From Tieghemiomyces parasiticus (taxonomy: Eukaryota > Kickxellomycota > Dimargaritomycetes > Dimargaritales > Dimargaritaceae), in contig JANBPT010000104.1 in the NCBI GenBank assembly GCA_027575765.1, positions 1 to 64,000 on the forward strand: a stretch of DNA of 64,000 nt, given 5' to 3'. The position numbers were made by a program, and so were the translations under genes. Below are positions 46,801 through 47,499 of the stretch, piece by piece; within the stretch, counting starts at the first letter, position 1, and every line of letters begins with the position of its first letter. The notes below the pieces were generated by a model, which saw nothing but the letters and a program-made list of their open reading frames with translations, did not search any database and had not been told where the DNA came from.

Positions 46801-47136
46801 AGTAGGTTTGGTCTTTAGGTCACTGATCACCTCAGCGACGGTTCGAGTCGGCGATACGTCCAAGTCCTGGATAATAAGCTGCTGGCCTAGGTCGGTCGAA
46901 AGAGGCCATTCCCGGAACTGGCCTCTTCTCATAGCCAGTGTTACGTCGAACGAACTGGTGTATCGACCGAGGAGGATACCCCAGGCGACCTGGTAGAGCG
47001 CGGGCGTCTGTGCGCTAAAGGGCAGCGAACTGACCAGCGAGACTATCCCATAGCTACAGTCTGGCTGAGCCGGCTTCACCAGCGGCAAGACGGTGGTACC
47101 CTTCATAGTAGCGGAGTTGGCAGAGATGGCAAGCAT
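19870..47136 (-). CDS. giant nonribosomal peptide synthetase, seven A domains
   Basis: A single intronless frame of about 9,088 residues from the first in-frame ATG (47136) to TAG at 19870-19872. The frame stays open to a TTG at 47229, before a TGA at 47236-47238, so a few more residues or an upstream exon (acceptor-like TTACAG ending at 47178) are possible. It makes a peptide by thiotemplate condensation. Domain order: C-remnant, A1, T1, E1, C1, a decayed carrier-like segment, a degenerate C, A2, T2, then C-A-T modules 3 to 6, E2 after T6, then C7-A7-T7 and a terminal E-like domain. All seven A domains retain the TSGxTGxPK loop, the YGPTE/YGPSE motif, TGD and the catalytic Lys of GKxD. All seven T domains keep GGDS or GGNS. 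E1 and E2 are intact, predicting D-residues at positions 1 and 6. There is no thioesterase, reductase or methyltransferase. Substrates are unknown; the product would have seven residues if collinear. No intron interrupts 27.3 kb although neighbouring genes are spliced. Confidence 0.98.
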   Translation of the reverse strand: MLAISANSATMKGTTVLPLVKPAQPDCSYGIVSLVSSLPFSAQTPALYQVAWGILLGRYTSSFDVTLAMRRGQFREWPLSTDLGQQLIIQDLDVSPTRTVAEVISDLKTKPTTPGDTSPITLNSLLFVNCCDDQPDVTQSTDFFIQLADSANASLVTACQVTSEAVTVSLVFAKATMSKDAALEIGQQLCVMVHDLMDTSFDSHTLSARTVGGVKWVDESERQRLLQFAGTVSHPEAVRIPVHHLATEWAIKTPGGIALDHEGRTVTYAEFDRLTSALARILVRDYGAQPEMRIALFQPKSIEFVVSLFAVLKAGAAYVPIDPEYPKERVRYIVEDSAATLILATSQTQALLGNLACPVLRVDDRIPSSSTLNGVGVPTAAHRSQPTDLAYIVYTSGTTGQPKGVMIEHGNLANLATDPAYADDYGPQKRDLLVLSLGFDGILWGLMKALCSGGTAVIPGADMLGDLQSVHSAIVTPSFAARLTPGQFPQLSFLVFGGERLTPDLHEKWRGHCKLVNAYGPTEATVASNALALDDANYVSVGLPTANALCYIVDEDLHLVPVGAPGQLLIGGLGVARGYCNRPDLTAQKFIANPFGPGRVYLTGDKARWLSNGHVDILGRMDHQVKLRGFRIELEEVETAAASFPSVQLAVAAVQKDRLVLVVEPEALDTKALRDHLGARLAKYMVPDHVVAVAHLPLTANGKVDRKALPEVAVPIPGTALPIPHDLTDLELRLREAWAQVLQLPADRIGVTDDFFRIGGDSISAILLVSKCQQLGYKATVPLIYECRQLRSLTARLTSLVTAASRTNQCQVQGPVELTPIQRWFFSLPFHNPHHFNQSFTLRVGPSVTLRQISQALVQLANHHDILRARYHQDDDGVWAQSIPAAEASAGEIAITEATVTEIEYADLILKVQSSLNLTDGPIMAGCLIHLSGKPNYARLFWTIHHALVDLVSWRVLIEDLQTLLDGGVLPSKTLSFQTWCGQLDDYARTLTADTWPAQYMAVDNRQLLPPPEVPDKANTAARLSISYEFDHDFTARLLLQLASQWRVTPRDILLATFSRAYCQALGATQVSFAMEGHGREPWSDDLDVSRTVGWFTALYPLVLDVPAESSVLATLHHTKEALQQIPDRGFPYSLLRHMPGADPAERAKLLRKTPQYLDVQFNYFGRFGSSGAADGGKEAVSIEWDTCFGLYDFMPGDHVVFDLNPMPLVNQDRLRLVMEYNPRVYNIKLAEEIMVFWQASLEQLANLETHRDIMAKPLWTRFDAPLLHPTAEEFSALLAHLANNGIPGDAIEDIIPCTPMQGGLLATAVGDTTSYTIQNAVRLGGNIDVDLLLQAWESLLSRYGILRTVFVFTASAHANGFAQVILSAPSSQWEVHSQPLGSIPDYFVQNRARGFDPHLPMVRAEVFPTDRADQTLLTITIHHALIDGWSLPLLLQELCECYTSADGPRSVGVSQFTQVVKHIVGQDNAEAQAFWTTYLDQAQPSPAPLVGRDLSDRPGRGTHQGTVALSKAELVHAAQRYGVNLSILLKAAYALVLSKYLGQSDVTFGFVLSGRNLDIPDMHRLIGPCLNTVPLRFRLADQLVTEWLATAQQDATRMIPHEHTGLTQIHGWCHTNHDQPLFSTLVGFENFPMPATSNGPIELLEVITHESVEYPLAVDFIDGPLHLSVTVNYCQALYSVADVTEVARSIDQALYHLVRADSAVTVEQLAREFGKPQAGLPNIEAIPNHEDDRKVVLGGVGLHLAALDRFLAQRGVLDPFSVLGSQGRVVTFTSERLTALAAPRQAVTASNLPTELHPATYVSTRDFPHVIDYGQAAHCLANFVEAYFHVTAHQEADVNPPGVAFWLSVICRELVLSLASGSYSDITTIDTWAFLYQQPSLLHRLRVLVQQKYGGGLTWEQVLDCSTLLTLTRTIESAIEHTSVNRALVIPVPTVLPTEAPLAPLTAYQGKIWLACQLTGDKSAFYHELVASVPYYTTLETAQRATDSLVRQLPELRTVIRVTDRGVFLVKQPTMKVVVRETAAGLTLDQPAPIFDLSTGPLVQITMAPGLESGSGQVVIRVHQVIGPHILVEKACQAIIGAIRTAATGTIDLLRAPRPLNHSGEPGLAKAVRYWQELCVGQSGDLQLWGGRCLHRPLLPTFRSDIHVTSISRALSATVEWFAQIHDTPVSCAWLALIGSFMIRLSGNSAALLYHRVEETNGVASGGGDSASNLLSFPVLLPRCDAHLTLVDLCRALTSQLAQSSKYLIDSTGSGPEAPSPHGAPSLWSPLKVSVTVTRGYSAVLPELNGADGLIRFWQHTALDHELDFCVRSQGQGSVLGVRFARELFDTVTISRLSTNLLRYAHTAMFKDAALSLAPLVSVAEERVLLDQFGRNHDAYDPWDPTSASVITMFQDRVALHPETVALETRDQSETYASACRKATTLARALLARGVQPQDRVAVIVDSCPATVLVNLALWLINAVYVPVHVALPSERQQYMIDAAACNLVLNMTTEAMSEAYVDGLALLTTDLPTPTEPLPYQYEPSGLAYIVFTSGTTGKPKPVAVRHGNFGNLINAKAATAYVVVPGRLLQCLSPGFDAFNFIAMSALCLGATLVFADGDLPAALKTVDAVSTVPSVLAGLDPDNYPRLQRVLTGAEALPPNIVERWSARCQLYNGYGPSETTVITHCHRLLPGQPISIGRPLPNIVCFIVDACDQLVPIGGVGEICLGGAGVSAGYFRRPALTSAKFVRLPFSDGTVYRTGDLGRWLPNGEVECLGRTDDQVKVRGFRIELQEVEAALLAYTSVTQAAVIISDKQLYAFVSPDNWPLADLKARLEHRLPSYMVPRDLFALPMLPLTANGKVDKRGLGEWLKANPSSAVVSTVPQTEAQAKLLQAVAEILNLPEDTVDLSLPFFQLGGDSISAIRLCALLESRGFKLSVPTLLKASGLAELADEVFGAPTSLTNPLATPYTPYSTLKLATDALGDLTARVASNLGVEHDRIRDVLPVSSLQLGFLVNTLKDPSAYMVQMVYELPGILDVDRFRQAWEQVGANHVSLRTKFIVANEYSDYAFLQVVLDSFDYAWSVDDWSGESLVDREKAYLDTDRQCGFDFNAPLVRLALMRESRTGYSFFLTFHHAILDARSVEIILNETQMIYGGQVPTPKPQFHEFMAHVANRDQTLEENFWRTKLLGAQSETSIRFPLDSDAGAQSVYYTVTRTLSPELAHVRQYCRDQSISINVLLRTVWAMTLAHYTSQTSEVIFGTTVTGRSIPVVDANDMVGMCINTLPFRLTFNADLTIADLVRQVGRESVALMDHEQSSLIDIKRWAEIPTEATLFDSVLLYQANREASAPAGSALAYRARKGQNFMEYGYTAYFVEENNHFEMGLSVKSNVCNETYAALMIDFIEHCLAAIVTGTASRVADVLTLPPHEQEVIQRWTTGTSESYTQKSWLAHQLFTQNLPTRPDAIALETLTKTYTYAAAYDQARAIAAGLYTEGFRTGDIAVLLFTRSAEFVFSYLAVLMLGGVCVPMDAYNAVGRLRDQYEVLNRPWVVTRAIHAEIATAGLGAASSRVILADDVELVEFTPETTRACSDVAYVAFTSGSTGKPKGIQIRHDSLVNIVVGWCERAGLTPACRCAQSTNMTFDPSLLEIFGTFHAGGTLVIQDGELLAVLPRVNTFITVPSILTALDPADYPGISCLATVGENLPYNVAQSWCQGRNFHNIYGPTEVTIISHSALMAPDILVHIGTTFPNVQCYVVDDNLRPVPIGVPGEVCVAGMGVAVGYWQQPELTDKLFVDNPFGPGKLYHTGDLGCWLADGTVRIFGRRDYQVKFRGFRIELSEIETVLQSFPDVTHAVALVKDKRLVVYVTPQSVDEDGLDQHIRSRLPSYMVPEITLRLDTIPMTAVGKADRKALQALPIAPTARAENNACNLPPAFTPIQLAIQEALNLPAEEVRPSATFFQLGGDSILAIRLASLLQRQGLNITVAQVFAAKSILDLASTAPAELTTEPVDYQPFSLLSLDNEQPDSPLHPKVLGDYGLTIEDIQDLLPVSSLQLGFILSTLKDPSAYMVQMVHEVRGPLDVDRLRRSWERVGEAHEILRARIVPIGQDPDQPFVQLILKRFDFEWSYHPDAPTGDMDDHVQEYLSIDRRRGFDFASPLVRLALHRIDAERHYLYFTFHHALLDAWSIHIVLAETLEHYHGISPSPRTQYHNFMAHVTTLDRSIEAQFWKQNLADIPSPGKLQFPVNHADLKESVDKVPYLFEPTLVDLQQYCQGAGVTINSLLRAVWALTLARYQNQPGEVTLGVLMSGRSAPIPGIDGLVGMCINTLPFRVSLDTTEGLDHFVQRIHTASGVLMAHEQSSLVDIKRWAGLPAETSLFDSLLIYDSYEEYQPSTTALEIDYHPRGGYNATEYPFTVNFTDRGDQLGLELQFLTRTCNRTYADLMCQFMAHCLTSVVRSTATCVRDVMRLPEPERALVERWAEGTSVDFPQRHWLASELFTQNLTTGPDFTALESSDGQWTYRETHERACAIASSLSSQGFQPGDRVALLFHRCPEFIFSYLAVILIGGTCVPMDVSNSADRLRFQYELLEQPWLLTVSSHAELGREGLAAASARIIFVDQVSTSPIGLPPQPIRSNTNLAYIAFTSGTTGRPKGIQVRHESLINFVVSWCDRMSLPTGCRFLQTLNISFDGCLIEIFATFHRGGTLVLQDSDILDTLKRVDTCLLVPSMLTALDPNDYPNLRLLVAAGEPLAYNVANRWRQHMRVLNAYGPTEVTIVSHCAQIELGQIISVGPTLDNVKCYILDAAMQPTPIGVPGEIYIGGVGVSNGYVGQSELTCEVFLPNPFGAGTVYRSGDRGCWLPDGQVLIHGRRDHQIKLRGLRIELGELEAACLTFIGVTNAVALVKDGTLALYASPSSLDSAKLRHHISARLPPYMVPSHLMILDQLPLTSVGKVDRKALQQIPLPLRFNDSDMGADQTLPMAFGRVSEAVQETLGITSDQVAPMCSFFQLGGDSISAIHFTSLLRKQGLSVQVAQVFAANSLFDLATVIETDADTTVTVLAPYRPYSLLSEVSDGNTTIVQATIEAANVEAEFVQDIMPVSSLQFGFLFNTLRDSSAYMVQSIYEIRGNLDTERLRQSWEHVVLSHEILRAKFVTADSFSDYAFLQLIMKTPDLDWSYTSFNDGSPEEVESKYLMEDRQCGFKLEGPMLRLTIIRLSGASHLMCFTFHHSLLDAWSTNIVLGEVLEHYHGIEPRPRTQFHEFIACAVQVSPEEEAAFWHAYLSDVRLDGLLKFPVPPSDKASNVKFAHHTFNIDLPRIQSYCIETGVTTNSFLRALWALTLFRYTGHTDEVTFGVLMSGRNLSVPGIDGMVGMCINTLPFRARIPKDRDLLTFIQQVHQGSGVLTAHEQGSLVDIKRWAQIPVDATLFDSLVIFDNYEEYQAMVEEPEITIVPRTGFNDSEYAYTVHFGIDGDQLGVEVMYQTRCCGADNARLLCQFMDHCLNLLVSGRASHMDHLMALPPAERQLIGRWSAGSTVDFTHQDWLTPQLFTQNLSTRPDAIAVETATATFTYAEVYNRACTIAIVLQAHGIQPGDRVALVFTRCPEFVFSYLAVLFLGGVCVPIDAGNTPDRIAYMLDLLDDPLVTTTTQHVPLVATLGSNRQVLYTDHVKPTLANYPRLPATTRTPDDLVYIVFTSGTTGRPKGVQVTHRSAVHLVMAAALDFRLGSDCRFLQALNLSFDPMFMEVFCTFHAGGTLVIHDGELLEDLRRVNTCILVPSVMAVLDSTAYPNLTTLVAGGEPLPPAVADKWSHSTTLFNYYGPTEATIATHRKLIRPGDVVSIGTTLPNIQCYLLDDQLRPVPIGVAGEICIGGAGVSQGYWKQPEITSKAFVANPFGPGRLYRTGDLGYWLPDGEVQVLGRKDFQVKLRGFRIELGEIESACLDHPGVTNAVALVKENRLVAYVAPSSIKGEALKQQIARRLPFYMVPDLVVAISAIPSTFIGKADRGLLASLPIPETLVEDGDDSTMELPLAFAEVQVAVATALSLPLNEVFPSASFFQLGGDSITAIRLSSLLHKADLPVTVTQIFETQSIRDLAALASSPEVPELVYQPFSLLRSSFESVDAMFTGLDPILQRPDAASVVDALPVSSLQLGFLINTLKDPSAYMVQSVYEIQGHLDSERFRESWRQVGARHGILRTRFITGPENAGFPFIQLVQHQFAFEWSFSVESPADMVTFEHDYLAADRRQGFDLVRPLIRIRLVRSNECRHVLFFTFHHALLDAWSVNIVLSEVIELYHGLTPQPRTQFHDFLARISQIDQGKAAAFWAHYLADVRLDIALQFPTTVSNGDTSIDTLRHSFTTPLRDIQGFCRNGVFTLNSLLRVLWALTLSRYTGHTDEVTFGVLMSGRNLSVPGIDGMVGMCINTLPFRARIPDNGDLLTFIQQVHQGSGVLTAHEQGSLVDIKRWAQIPVDATLFDSMVIFDNYEEYQAMVEEPEITIVPRTGFNDSEYAYTVHFGIDGDQLGVEVMYQTRCCGADNARLLCQFMDHCLNLLVSGRASHMDHLVALPPAERQLIDGWSAGSTVAFAHQDWLTPQLFTQNLSTRPDAVAVETATATFSYAEVYNRACTIAIVLQAHGIQPGDRVALVFTRCPEFVFSYLAVLFLGGVCVPIDAGNAPDRIAYMLDLLDDPLVTTTTQHVSLVATLGSNRQVLYTDHVKPTLANHPRLPATTRMPEDLVYIVFTSGTTGRPKGVQVTHRSAVHLVMAAALDFGLGSDCRFLQALNLSFDPMFMEVFCTFHAGGTLVIHDGELLEDLHRVNTCILVPSVMAVLDSTAYPNLTTLVAGGEPLPPAVADKWSHTTTLFNYYGPTEATIATHRKLIRPGDVVSIGTTLPNIQCYLLDDQLRPVPIGVAGEICIGGVGVSQGYWKQPEITSKAFVANPFGPGRLYRTGDLGYWLPDGEVQVLGRKDFQVKLRGFRIELGEIESACLAHPGVTNAVALVKERRLVAYVAPSTTCIAGLERSVASSLPYYMVPDLFVMLDVVPLTSIGKADRKALAAQPLPSSSETSDSVDDRPVSEIFSVLRRSLAETLNIDPAQVVPSATFLQLGGDSISAILFSSRCRKYGLTLTVAEILKQPLLSRLEQHATWIQGEAQISPLMDPTGQVPLTAVAHRVLPTLRHVNHFNQSFLLRCRIPLTLSMLQKAVRALVTHHDMLRVSLTRHGDRWVQLVRPLPLDFSTDAALEAFALVTEETVALADYDAWVLRTQESICVDQGPIMASCLLSVDDQTFVYLTIHHLAIDYVAWRILLEDLEALLRGQTLPPKTLSFRQWSTLVNEYAQTLPDDMWPGDVPLSSIPLELEPIPSEPVTVRTVKSIHCALGLTLSEVLYRQATTQTDASPLEFMVASLAMALTSTFNIDAVELEMEGHGRRPWRSDIDVSRTVGWFTSIYPVTVHVAQARCYPQSSAALRILSHVKQRLRSVPDNGFPYGLVKYLKKPESTPADQTAEASLPPGIVFNYAGRFEQLESADAFWEPTELTGTQNHDLSLDEVVQHALTASCSFEALQGLVLTLGFSTLLHKEDTVLRLTSLWRDNLAMLIQDAMACPALCRVPFDFDLSALSESEFGTIVAEHLPRLDLTLADLDDMYPTLPIQDGLLLATLKDPAAYMVQFTFNISGELDIGRLRQAWEDTTRHHPTLRTRFLLGVVGSDHDNLQLVTVRSGTVWTEGDWSDADVDNVETSFLRQEREAGFHPEQPLVRLGLFRLSQTTHRLVMSIHHAILDGWSHGLLTRTLLAAYAGLDLPPTGLIKGLVQYVVDQVASDAQQFWTDQFAGAAEPSLLVDPHHTPDNLLRPSDTCYYGEVTHSLEMAGPIMLYAQSQGVTLSTLLRAALAIVLHRYTGSPDPIFGTVVSGRNIPVPQVESIVGPCINTLPCRVPLDQGLQLGDLFHSIHTRGTSAYSYEHCRLTDIHTWSGVSLEQPLFNLVFALENYPETESCTDLPLQFELVSGRDPADVPFTIAAFHNAKTLAFRATYQTRSFSADFAQRFMGHFVNTLQYITTVDPDTPVELVDILSPEDHRQLVETWARNPHDYLDRCAYSQFVEQATRYPEYPAIEDGRTRLTYGDLNRASDRLAAILTATGPCRPGTIVGLVADRSAELVVGQLAIWKTGSAFVVICPDYPMERRQFILKDANCQAVLMGRSGMTGDGEGKDLLPTINIDVDALLVSESVVERSGYTPDPHDLAYVVYTSGSTGIPKGVMVEHAALANFLYGYGRSEYIMAGAVVPTLFSPAFDGSLKDIWLVLSFGGTLLVCRDDIPGAIRQSTHITCMPSLLAQLEPEDYPNLVSVMVGGEPVPQALADKWVSHVHFRNVYGPTEATLMITYATVQPGAAPSIGRPIPNAVCLILDEHLRPVPVGVPGILYLGGRGLARGYLNRPDLTAEKFITWPVTGERLYHTGDLARWLPDGQIECLGRRDNQVKVRGFRIELGEVEETLVAHPAVTQACVIVQDTHLVGYVTPRTVPIEQVLGAVRAKLPYYMVPTGLVALDNFPLTRVGKVDRKALPVFEFTRSYIQQGEMSPVERQLVECVAETLRLEPSTISPDTTYYQLGGNSLSAIQLVSRYKRQGFDLQISDITRDRTLRTLALRARPLSAAQGPGASSDILIPKSTVARLTPAQKQFFALSLANPHLFITPVVYKMGHRFSPERWRTALAQMALRHPMLRARFHTCPPNGDMTYTIDSQASDRHYRFAFHRLPNVDAIQAVLPLVASRLHIQDGPLAEFHVFDLGVEQYFFHCVHHLLTDYVSVSVFTTDLAQLLTGQPLEPTTTPYLDWADYLYHAAQRMDLTQIDTPASLPKLPPPVVPLPGYLDTGSTINVCTVVLDQASTHKLLTVATGRWRATPLELLVTALHVAFKVEFRLDTLGLAFVTHGRQSFDGGDVDVSRTLGFFAHQVPVVVTSPGPANLTDTLNNVRPALATGIDNGQRLMLVKNLREFADPAQRQPFDISPQVSFTYLADTGLLTASVADSTTFQVDQLFQTMPDMVESLAEVRAGIGSMYPVNVGARSLDGQLHLTVDCDLTRVPPTTAARVLDNWHRGLLEVVSQI
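19873..21200 (-). other. NRPS terminal epimerase-like domain, motifs degenerate
   Basis: The last 440 residues fold like an E domain but keep only part of its signature. HHLLTDYVSVS (near 20767-20797) lacks the terminal WR. EGHGR has become VTHGR (near 20390-20412), losing the Glu implicated in proton transfer. FNYxGRF has become FTYLADT. It is probably not an epimerase; a role in product release or a purely structural role is possible. Confidence 0.7.
21220..24260 (-). other. NRPS module 7: C7-A7-T7
   Basis: C7 has TLKDPAAYMVQ and HHAILDGWS (about 23830-23858), with the DG form expected after an epimerase. A7 has YTSGSTGIPKG; eye-aligned code D-G-K-C-M-G-V-L-M-K. T7 has LGGNSLS near 21342-21366, the only carrier with Asn instead of Asp before the phosphopantetheine serine. 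Confidence 0.85.
24320..28770 (-). other. NRPS module 6: C6-A6-T6-E2
   Basis: C6 has HHALLDAWS (about 28337-28364). A6 shows the same eye-aligned code as A5, D-P-M-L-V-G-Y-I-A-K, so positions 5 and 6 probably use the same amino acid. T6 carries LGGDSIS near 25841-25870. E2 (about 25720-24320) has HHLAIDYVAWR, EGHGR and FNYAGRF and looks active, so residue 6 should be the D form and residue 5 the L form. Confidence 0.88.
26177..28037 (-). repeat. intragenic duplicated block, copy in module 6
   Basis: About 1.86 kb nearly identical to 29318-31178 at a constant offset of 3,141 bp (1,047 codons). It spans the C-terminal lobe of C6 through nearly all of A6, ending just after the VTNAVALVKE motif. 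I count roughly 20 amino-acid differences in about 615 residues by eye. Confidence 0.92.
28880..31920 (-). other. NRPS module 5: C5-A5-T5
   Basis: C5 has HHSLLDAWS (about 31471-31508). A5 has FTSGTTGRPKG; eye-aligned code D-P-M-L-V-G-Y-I-A-K. T5 carries LGGDSIT near 28987-29010. The half from the C-terminal lobe of C5 to the end of A5 is nearly identical to the same part of module 6. Confidence 0.88.
29318..31178 (-). repeat. intragenic duplicated block, copy in module 5
   Basis: Partner of 26177-28037. Sequence on both sides diverges sharply to the level seen between other modules, so the similarity is confined to this block and reflects a recent duplication or gene conversion. Confidence 0.92.
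32030..35070 (-). other. NRPS module 4: C4-A4-T4
   Basis: C4 has TLKDPSAYMVQ and HHALLDAWS (about 34627-34655). A4 has FTSGTTGRPKG; eye-aligned code D-G-I-L-V-A-A-I-V-K. T4 carries LGGDSIS near 32131-32162. Confidence 0.85.
35190..38200 (-). other. NRPS module 3: C3-A3-T3
   Basis: C3 has TLKDPSAYMVQ near its start and HHAILDARS (about 37762-37789), with Ala instead of Gly after the catalytic-motif Asp. A3 has FTSGSTGKPKG; eye-aligned code D-P-L-T-A-V-I-I-I-K. T3 carries LGGDSIL near 35285-35306. First member of the paralogous set of modules 3-6. Confidence 0.85.
38330..39990 (-). other. NRPS module 2: A2-T2
   Basis: A2 contains VFTSGTTGKPKP and NGYGPSETTV; eye-aligned specificity positions read D-A-F-T-L-G-G-V-I-K. 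T2 carries LGGDSIS near 38430-38447. A2 is divergent from A3-A6 (it has YGPSE rather than YGPTE and lacks the FTQNL leader). Confidence 0.8.
40010..41950 (-). other. NRPS fossil module: decayed carrier plus degenerate C domain
   Basis: Between C1 and A2, about 640 residues hold no recognisable A domain. Residues encoded at about 41310-41560 look like a carrier fold (QQKYGGGLTWEQVL then a helix), but the core GGDS has become QQPS (41491-41508). Next comes a C-like domain starting LTAYQGKIWL, whose HHxxxDG is replaced by HQVIGPH (near 40926-40951). Both should be catalytically silent. This looks like the remains of a former module. Confidence 0.72.
41960..43290 (-). other. NRPS condensation domain C1
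   Basis: Intact C domain with TPMQGGLL at its start and HHALIDGWS near 42850-42873. It follows an epimerase, so it is expected to be of the DCL type, joining a D-donor to an L-acceptor. Its direct acceptor carrier is the decayed one just downstream, so it may have to reach T2. Confidence 0.85.
43290..46415 (-). other. NRPS module 1: A1-T1-E1
   Basis: A1 (about 46415-44960) has VYTSGTTGQPKG and NAYGPTEATV; eye-aligned specificity positions read D-G-W-V-V-G-A-V-A-K (no confident substrate). T1 carries IGGDS near 44850. E1 (about 44700-43290) has HHALVDLVSWR, EGHGR and FNYFGRF, all the hallmarks of an active epimerase. The initiating residue is therefore predicted to be D-configured. Confidence 0.85.
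46420..47136 (-). other. NRPS N-terminal condensation-domain remnant
   Basis: About 240 residues before A1 resemble only the C-terminal half of a condensation domain (ALYQVAWGILLGRYTSS-type helix and following strands). The N-terminal lobe with HHxxxDG is missing. Some fungal synthetases start with such a truncated C domain. It should not catalyse condensation. Confidence 0.7.
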
Positions 47137-47487
47137 ATTGGCCAGGCTGGAGTTGGCTAAATAAGAAGTAGATGTGCCTGTAAGCAAAAGGCGGAGCGAA
47201 AAGCCTGGTGCCAAAGTTCTAGAACACAATAAGCTTCAAAAAAAGCGAGGTAGGGCAGAGACTTGATTTCAAAGCAGCACCCTATCATTACTGACCAGAG
47301 GTCACGGAGAAAACGTTGGTATGGAGTGGAGGGGGGGAAGAGGGATGTTCAGAAGGAGCTGCCTAGGATTAACTTATTAGGGGAGCTGGAGGGAACAGGC
47401 CACTTTCCTAGATATAGAAGGGTAAAAAGAATTTGAGAAATGTACCTGCGGGACGGGACAACCCTGGTAGGATGGAAATAGCTAGCG

Positions 47488-47495
47488 TATATATA
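47488..47495 (-). promoter_or_regulatory. candidate TATA element of the synthetase
   Basis: TATATATA about 350 bp upstream of the ATG at 47136. The sequence between it and the gene is CT-rich on the coding strand, as in other promoters of this window. Confidence 0.4.
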
Positions 47496-47499
47496 GCGG

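Noticed and set aside
19870..47136. Many plus-strand and alternative-frame open stretches across the synthetase
   Set aside because: They are shadows of a GC-rich 27-kb gene and carry no recognisable domains.
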